Positions 59,971-64,000 of a DNA stretch of 64,000 nucleotides are shown one piece after another; the first letter of the stretch is position 1, and every line of letters starts with the position of its first letter. The translations under genes were made by a program, and so were the position numbers. Under the pieces are notes generated by a model. That model worked only from the letters and a program-made list of their open reading frames with translations, was not told the origin of the DNA and searched no databases. Source of the stretch: Pseudarthrobacter sp. SSS035 (GTDB taxonomy: Bacteria > Actinomycetota > Actinomycetes > Actinomycetales > Micrococcaceae); the NCBI RefSeq assembly GCF_023273875.1, contig NZ_CP096882.1:4464001-4528000 (forward strand), in the 5' to 3' direction.

Positions 59971-60729
59971 ATGACTGAACAACAACGCACGGCGCTGGTC
60001 ACTGGAGCAGGACGCGGCATCGGCGCCGAAATTGCCCGGCGCCTAGCGTCCGACGGATTCAACATCGCAGCGATCGACCTCGACCAGGCCGGGCTTGAAG
60101 CTCTCACCGCCGAGCTGACCGCAGCCGGCCACCGGGCCATTGGCATCGTCGCGGACATCTCGGACGAGACCGCCGTCGAGGCCGCCGTCGCCAGCACCGC
60201 AGACGAGCTGGGCCCTCCGCTCGTGGTGGTCAACAACGCAGGCATCATCCGAGACAACATGCTCTTCAAGATGACAGTCTCCGACTGGGACCTGGTCATG
60301 AACGTGCACCTGCGCGGATCCTTCCTCGTCGCCCGGGCCGCCCAGAAGCACATGGTCGAGGCCAAGTGGGGCCGCATCGTCAACCTCTCCAGCACCTCGG
60401 CCCTTGGCAACCGCGGCCAGGCCAACTACTCGGCGGCCAAGGCCGGGCTGCAGGGCTTCACCAAGACCCTTGCCCTGGAACTGGGCCCCTTCGGCGTGAC
60501 CGCCAACGCGATCGCCCCCGGCTTCATCGAAACCGAGATGACCGCCTCCACGGCCGAGCGCACGGGCATCACCTTCGCGGACTTCACTGCCAAGGCAGCC
60601 GCGGCGATTCCGGTACGCCGCACCGGAAAGCCCGTGGACATCGCCAACGCCGTGTCCTTCTTCGCCTCCGAGAACGCCGGGTTCGTTTCCGGCCAGGTGC
60701 TGTACGTGGCAGGTGGCCCGAAGGCATGA
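59971..60729 (+). CDS. SDR family oxidoreductase, FabG-like
   Basis: A 252-residue short-chain dehydrogenase with V-T-G-A-G-R-G-I-G (10-18), N-N-A-G-I-I-R-D-N, catalytic Y-S-A-A-K-A and A-P-G-F-I-E-T-E-M. The N-N-A-G-I-x-R-D pattern is that of 3-oxoacyl-ACP/acyl-CoA reductases. The next gene's ATG overlaps its TGA (ATGA). With the MaoC and thiolase genes it forms a second three-step beta-oxidation set. Confidence 0.9.
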   Translation: MTEQQRTALVTGAGRGIGAEIARRLASDGFNIAAIDLDQAGLEALTAELTAAGHRAIGIVADISDETAVEAAVASTADELGPPLVVVNNAGIIRDNMLFKMTVSDWDLVMNVHLRGSFLVARAAQKHMVEAKWGRIVNLSSTSALGNRGQANYSAAKAGLQGFTKTLALELGPFGVTANAIAPGFIETEMTASTAERTGITFADFTAKAAAAIPVRRTGKPVDIANAVSFFASENAGFVSGQVLYVAGGPKA

Positions 60730-61199
60730 GGATCTTCAACGGCATCGACGACTTCGCACAGTATGTGGGTGAGGAAATCGGCGTCACCGAATGGCGCACC
60801 ATCACCCAGGAAGACATCAATGCCTTCGCCAAGGTGACCAACGACCACCAGTGGATCCACGTCGACACCGAGCGTGCGGCCTCGGGTCCGTTTGGCACCA
60901 CGCTCGTGCATGGTTACCTGACGCTCTCGCTGGTCTCCGGTTTCCTTTTCGATACGTACCGCATCGACGGGCTGTCCATGGGCGTGAATTACGGATCGAA
61001 CAAGGTCCGTTACCCGGCCCCGGTCTTGGTCGGCTCGCGCGTACGTGGCCGGATCAAACTGGTGGCGCTTGACCGCGGGGACAACTGGGCACATTCAACG
61101 GTCCAGGTCACCGTCGAACAGGAGCTCAACGGGGAGGCGAAGAAGCCAGGCTGTGTCGCCGAGGTCGTCTCCCGGCTCTACCAGGCCCCGGCCGCCTGA
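60726..61199 (+). CDS. MaoC-like (R)-specific enoyl-CoA hydratase
   Basis: A 157-residue hot-dog-fold hydratase with the catalytic Asp/His pair in A-K-V-T-N-D-H-Q-W-I-H and G-H-G-Y-L-T-L-S type helix (here V-H-G-Y-L-T-L-S). It would add water to a 2-enoyl-CoA giving the (R)-3-hydroxyacyl-CoA, which suits the FabG-like reductase before it. ATG 60726 overlaps that gene by four bases. Confidence 0.9.
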   Translation: MRIFNGIDDFAQYVGEEIGVTEWRTITQEDINAFAKVTNDHQWIHVDTERAASGPFGTTLVHGYLTLSLVSGFLFDTYRIDGLSMGVNYGSNKVRYPAPVLVGSRVRGRIKLVALDRGDNWAHSTVQVTVEQELNGEAKKPGCVAEVVSRLYQAPAA

Positions 61200-61269
61200 A
61201 TCCGGGGCACGGTGCCCACTCCCGGCTGCCCCGCATACGTCAAAGACCCGCTTATTTTGAGGAGCACCC

Positions 61270-62472
61270 ATGACCAGAGCAGCCATTGTTGCCACCGCCC
61301 GTACCCCCATTGGCAAGGCGCACCGCGGGGCCTTCAACAACACTTCGGCTCCCGAGCTGGCCGGGCACGCGATTGCTGCGGCACTGGCCAAGACTGGGCT
61401 CGACCCGACACTGGTCGAGGACGTCATCATGGGTGCCGCCGCGCAACAGGGGACGCAAAGTTTCAACGTCGCCCGCCAAGGCGCGCTGCGCGCCGGGCTG
61501 CCGGTGACGGTTCCCGGGCAGACCATCGATAGGCAATGTTCCTCCGGCCTGATGGCGGTCGCGACCGCGGCCAAGCAGATTCTCGTCGACTCCATGGCGG
61601 TGACCGTGGGCGGCGGAGTCGAGTCCATCTCGCTGGTGCAGAACGAACACCTCAACAAATACCGCAGTAGGGATCCGTGGCTTGAGGCCAACCACCCCGG
61701 CACTTACATGTCGATGTTACGGACGGCTGAACTCGTGGCCGAGCGCTACGGCATCAGCCGCGAGGCGCAGGACCGGATGAGCGCGCTGTCCCAGCAGCGG
61801 GCGGCGCACGCCCAGGTGAGCGGCCTATTTGACGACGAGATCACGCCTATCCGCGTGACCACGTTGCGGACCGACAAGGAAACCGGCGAGGTCACGGAGT
61901 TCGAGCAGCTGGTGTCTCGGGACGAGGGCGTGCGAGCCGGCACCACCGCTGTTACCCTGGCAGGGCTCCGCACGGTCCTGCAGCCCGGGGAATTCACCGC
62001 GCATCCGACGGTGAGCGCTGGCAATGCCTCGCAGCTCTCCGACGGAGCCTCCGCCAACGTCCTGATGAACAGCGACTATGCGGCGTCATTGGGCCTGGAG
62101 CCGCTGGGCTACTATTGCGGCATCGCCGTCAGCGGGTGCGAGCCCGACGAAATGGGGATCGGTCCGGTCACTGCCATCCCGAAGCTCCTAAAGCTCCACG
62201 GGCTGGGCGTTGAGGACATCGGGCTGTGGGAGCTGAACGAGGCCTTCGCGTCGCAGGCCGTCTACTGCCGGGACTTCCTGGGGATCGACCCCGAGAAGCT
62301 GAATGTCAACGGCGGCGCGATCGCCCTGGGCCACCCGTACGGGATGACGGGCTCGCGGGCCGTGGGCAGCGCTCTGCTCGAGGCGCGGCGCCGCGACCAA
62401 CAATTCGTCGTGGTTTCAATGTGTGTCGGCGGCGGCATGGGGGCCGCGGGTCTCTTCGAAGTCGCACGCTAG
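61270..62472 (+). CDS. acetyl-CoA acyltransferase (thiolase)
   Basis: A 400-residue thiolase: nucleophile Cys90 in I-D-R-Q-C-S-S-G-L, histidine in G-G-A-I-A-L-G-H-P-Y-G and second cysteine in S-M-C-V-G-G-G-M-G. It is of the FadA-like type, different from the PcaF-like one at 51875. GAGGAG lies before ATG 61270. It ends the catabolic region; beyond it come 800 bases without a supported gene. Confidence 0.92.
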   Translation: MTRAAIVATARTPIGKAHRGAFNNTSAPELAGHAIAAALAKTGLDPTLVEDVIMGAAAQQGTQSFNVARQGALRAGLPVTVPGQTIDRQCSSGLMAVATAAKQILVDSMAVTVGGGVESISLVQNEHLNKYRSRDPWLEANHPGTYMSMLRTAELVAERYGISREAQDRMSALSQQRAAHAQVSGLFDDEITPIRVTTLRTDKETGEVTEFEQLVSRDEGVRAGTTAVTLAGLRTVLQPGEFTAHPTVSAGNASQLSDGASANVLMNSDYAASLGLEPLGYYCGIAVSGCEPDEMGIGPVTAIPKLLKLHGLGVEDIGLWELNEAFASQAVYCRDFLGIDPEKLNVNGGAIALGHPYGMTGSRAVGSALLEARRRDQQFVVVSMCVGGGMGAAGLFEVAR

Positions 62473-63300
62473 ACAGGACCCACTAAATACGGCGCGTTCT
62501 CGCCGGAAAATGATTACACGCCATCACGATCCACCCCGCAAAGGTCGTCCCGCGGAGTAAATTGAGTTCCATGCCGACGGCCATGTTGAAGGCACGGATC
62601 GGGCCACGCTTGTCCAGCAAAGGGCGACGCACCACGCATGGTCATAGTGCTGGATGAACCTTCTGACACAGCAGCACCGGCATACACAGCGGCCCATGCG
62701 CTCTTGATGCGGCAAGGGCGAAGCGGCTTGGTCAAAGCATTAATCTGGACGGCGCCAAGAAGCGCAGAACAGACCCGTCGGCAAATGGGCTAGTCCCGTG
62801 ATCACAAGTCGACGACGACCGGCTCACCACGGCAATCCGCCTCCCCCACTCAATCCGCACGGCTCGTGGAAACGCCATGCCGGGCGGCCCCGACGCAGGG
62901 ATGCAGACGGGGGCCGGCACCGAGACCCAAAGTGTGGACATTGTCCACACCCGAAATCCATCCCTCTGCGCACTCCAAACGCCAACCGCGTTCCCCCGTT
63001 GAGGGACGCGGTTTTTCTTGCGCTGGCAAGAGTGGGATGAGGACGGTTTCGCCCTCGTCCTAGGTTGTGGGGGGACGCCGCCTACAAGGGACGGCCGTCG
63101 CCGAGAAGCCCACCAACCTACGGAGAACTTCATCGCGGCCACATCCTTCACCCATTTCATGAGCCGTTCGGCAGACACACACCTGACCAAGCCAATGAGC
63201 GGCCATCCGGATCTGCACCAGAACCGGCGGCTGTCGTATTGGAGGCGCGGCAATCCGGTGCGTGATCCCAGCATCACTAACTTGCCACTGAATTCCGTGG
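62473..63300. other. gene-poor region holding repeat copy B
   Basis: From the thiolase stop to the toxin stop I find no gene with a convincing start or domain. The stretch 62932-63180 is the second copy of the element at 6876. The left part (62473-62930) has only short frames with no similarity I recognise. Confidence 0.5.
62932..63180. repeat. non-coding repeat element, copy B
   Basis: Begins with the perfect 19-base palindrome GTGTGGACA-T-TGTCCACAC (62932-62950); 33 bases later is a hairpin AACCGCG...CGCGGTT (62984-63013) followed by TTTCTT, which looks like a terminator; then about 170 bases partly matching the end of copy A, including ACATCCTTCACCCATTTCAT. Spacing between palindrome and hairpin is the same in both copies to within one base. 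Confidence 0.6.
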
Positions 63301-63669
63301 TCATCGCTTCACAAGATGCGAGCCAATCATCCCCGCACTGTCCTCCAACGAGACGTCGCCGGCGGCCACTCCCACGACGAGATCAAACGCCTCATCACTG
63401 CCGAAGTCATGCCGGCACCCGTTGATCCACAGCATCAAAACCATGAGCGTCCACGCAGTTCGCTTGTTGCCATCGATCAACGCGTGGAATCGCGCCACAG
63501 ACTCCATGAGAGCCGCCGCCTTCATCGCCAACTGCGGATATGCTTCCACACCCATGACCGTCGTTGACGGACGGGCCAGAGCCGAAGCCAGGAGGCCGAT
63601 ATCGCGGATATGAAACCCGTACCGGTCAACGACCTGTAACGCGTCCTCAATCTGGAGATACTCCGTCAC
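63301..63669 (-). CDS. Doc-type (Fic family) toxin
   Basis: A 122-residue protein with the motif H-A-L-I-D-G-N-K-R-T (His62-Thr71), the catalytic loop of Fic/Doc proteins; the small size and the D-G-N-K-R-T form suit the Doc branch, which phosphorylates elongation factor Tu. The ATG at 63669 overlaps the stop of the upstream antitoxin gene as ATGA. It would inhibit growth if freed from its partner. Confidence 0.85.
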   Translation of the reverse strand: MTEYLQIEDALQVVDRYGFHIRDIGLLASALARPSTTVMGVEAYPQLAMKAAALMESVARFHALIDGNKRTAWTLMVLMLWINGCRHDFGSDEAFDLVVGVAAGDVSLEDSAGMIGSHLVKR

Positions 63670-63872
63670 GCGTCCTCAAGACGCGTCAGGAGCTCAGCGT
63701 CATTGCTCATCACGAAGTCCAGACCCTCGCTGATCTCGCGACGGCGCCGGTGGCGCTGCAGCACAAGCTCCGCACCCTGAAGCAGCAACGCAGACTTCGA
63801 GGTGTGTTCCTCGGCCGCCAGCTGGTCCAAACGACGATCCAGATCCTCGGGGACACGCAAATTCATAGCCAT
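63666..63872 (-). CDS. ribbon-helix-helix-like antitoxin
   Basis: A 68-residue protein from ATG 63872: M-N-L-R-V-P-E-D-L-D-R-R-L-D-Q-L-A-A-E-E is a typical ribbon-helix-helix N-terminus (CopG/Arc type), and the tail of acidic helices would bind the toxin. Partners of Doc are usually Phd-like, so the RHH-type partner is a variation. An inverted repeat covers the region just upstream. The longer frame to 63977 adds sequence unlike the family. Confidence 0.75.
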   Translation of the reverse strand: MAMNLRVPEDLDRRLDQLAAEEHTSKSALLLQGAELVLQRHRRRREISEGLDFVMSNDAELLTRLEDA

Positions 63873-63879
63873 GCACTCA

Positions 63880-63898
63880 TGGTACCAAACCAGTACCA
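63880..63898. promoter_or_regulatory. operator candidate of the toxin-antitoxin operon
   Basis: TGGTAC (63880-63885) and GTACCA (63893-63898) form an inverted repeat with 7 bases between, 8 bases before the antitoxin start. Such sites normally bind the antitoxin or the antitoxin-toxin complex for autoregulation. Confidence 0.5.
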
Positions 63899-64000
63899 GG
63901 GCCAATTTGGTCAGCGGGACGGTGAAAACTGCACCCGGGGTGGCAGCGGGCGTGGAAGTAAGCTCATCAGTACTCACCCTTGATCACGAAGTAAGAGCCG

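Overview
The window is high-GC DNA with frequent GTG/TTG starts, Shine-Dalgarno sites of the GGAGG type, a mycothiol-dependent maleylpyruvate isomerase and a BsaP-type biotin synthase helper. Together these point to an actinobacterium, most likely a soil Arthrobacter-like member of the Micrococcaceae (inferred from gene content and codon style, not from a marker gene). No rRNA, tRNA, CRISPR array or intact insertion sequence was recognised.

Layout. (1) 1-6.7 kb is miscellaneous: a truncated IclR regulator, DUF1059 and tautomerase-like proteins, a beta-carbonic anhydrase, a divergent SDR/TetR pair around a perfect palindrome, two membrane proteins and an alcohol-dehydrogenase-family enzyme. 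(2) 7.1-13.5 kb is a 3-hydroxybenzoate/gentisate pathway: transporter and 6-hydroxylase on one strand; IclR regulator, gentisate dioxygenase, ring-fission product hydrolase and maleylpyruvate isomerase on the other. (3) 13.5-15.9 kb is decayed DNA: a TetR gene with an amber codon, a frameshifted ferredoxin-reductase tail and a frameshifted glycogen-debranching-enzyme tail. (4) 15.9-18.9 kb is pntAB. (5) 19.3-25.05 kb is a six-gene biotin operon, bioB-bsaP-bioA-bioF-bioD-P450, in which every junction is a 4-base ATGA overlap and the last gene is an unusual cytochrome P450.

(6) 25.35-62.5 kb is one large catabolic region of unknown substrate. It holds a CYP199-like P450 with a flavin/[2Fe-2S] reductase, two paralogous Tat-type lipoprotein binding proteins plus an ABC ATPase and permease, an ACAD10/11-like kinase and acyl-CoA dehydrogenase pair, a quinone-oxidoreductase-like enzyme, a three-subunit biotin-dependent acyl-CoA carboxylase, an ADP-forming acyl-CoA synthetase, LysR regulators, a Baeyer-Villiger monooxygenase flanked by two alpha/beta hydrolases, several SDRs, two glutaryl-CoA-dehydrogenase-like ACADs, two thiolases, an enoyl-CoA hydratase, a 3-hydroxyacyl-CoA dehydrogenase, a MaoC hydratase and two MFS transporters. 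A reasonable reading is uptake, P450 hydroxylation, oxidation to a ketone, Baeyer-Villiger insertion to an ester or lactone, hydrolysis to a hydroxy acid, CoA activation, removal of a 4-hydroxyl by phosphorylation and elimination, then carboxylation and beta-oxidation. The step order and the substrate are inference. CTATC/GATAG half-sites recur in four promoters of this region.

(7) 62.5-64 kb carries a second copy of a non-coding repeat also present at 6.9 kb, and a Doc-type toxin with a small antitoxin.
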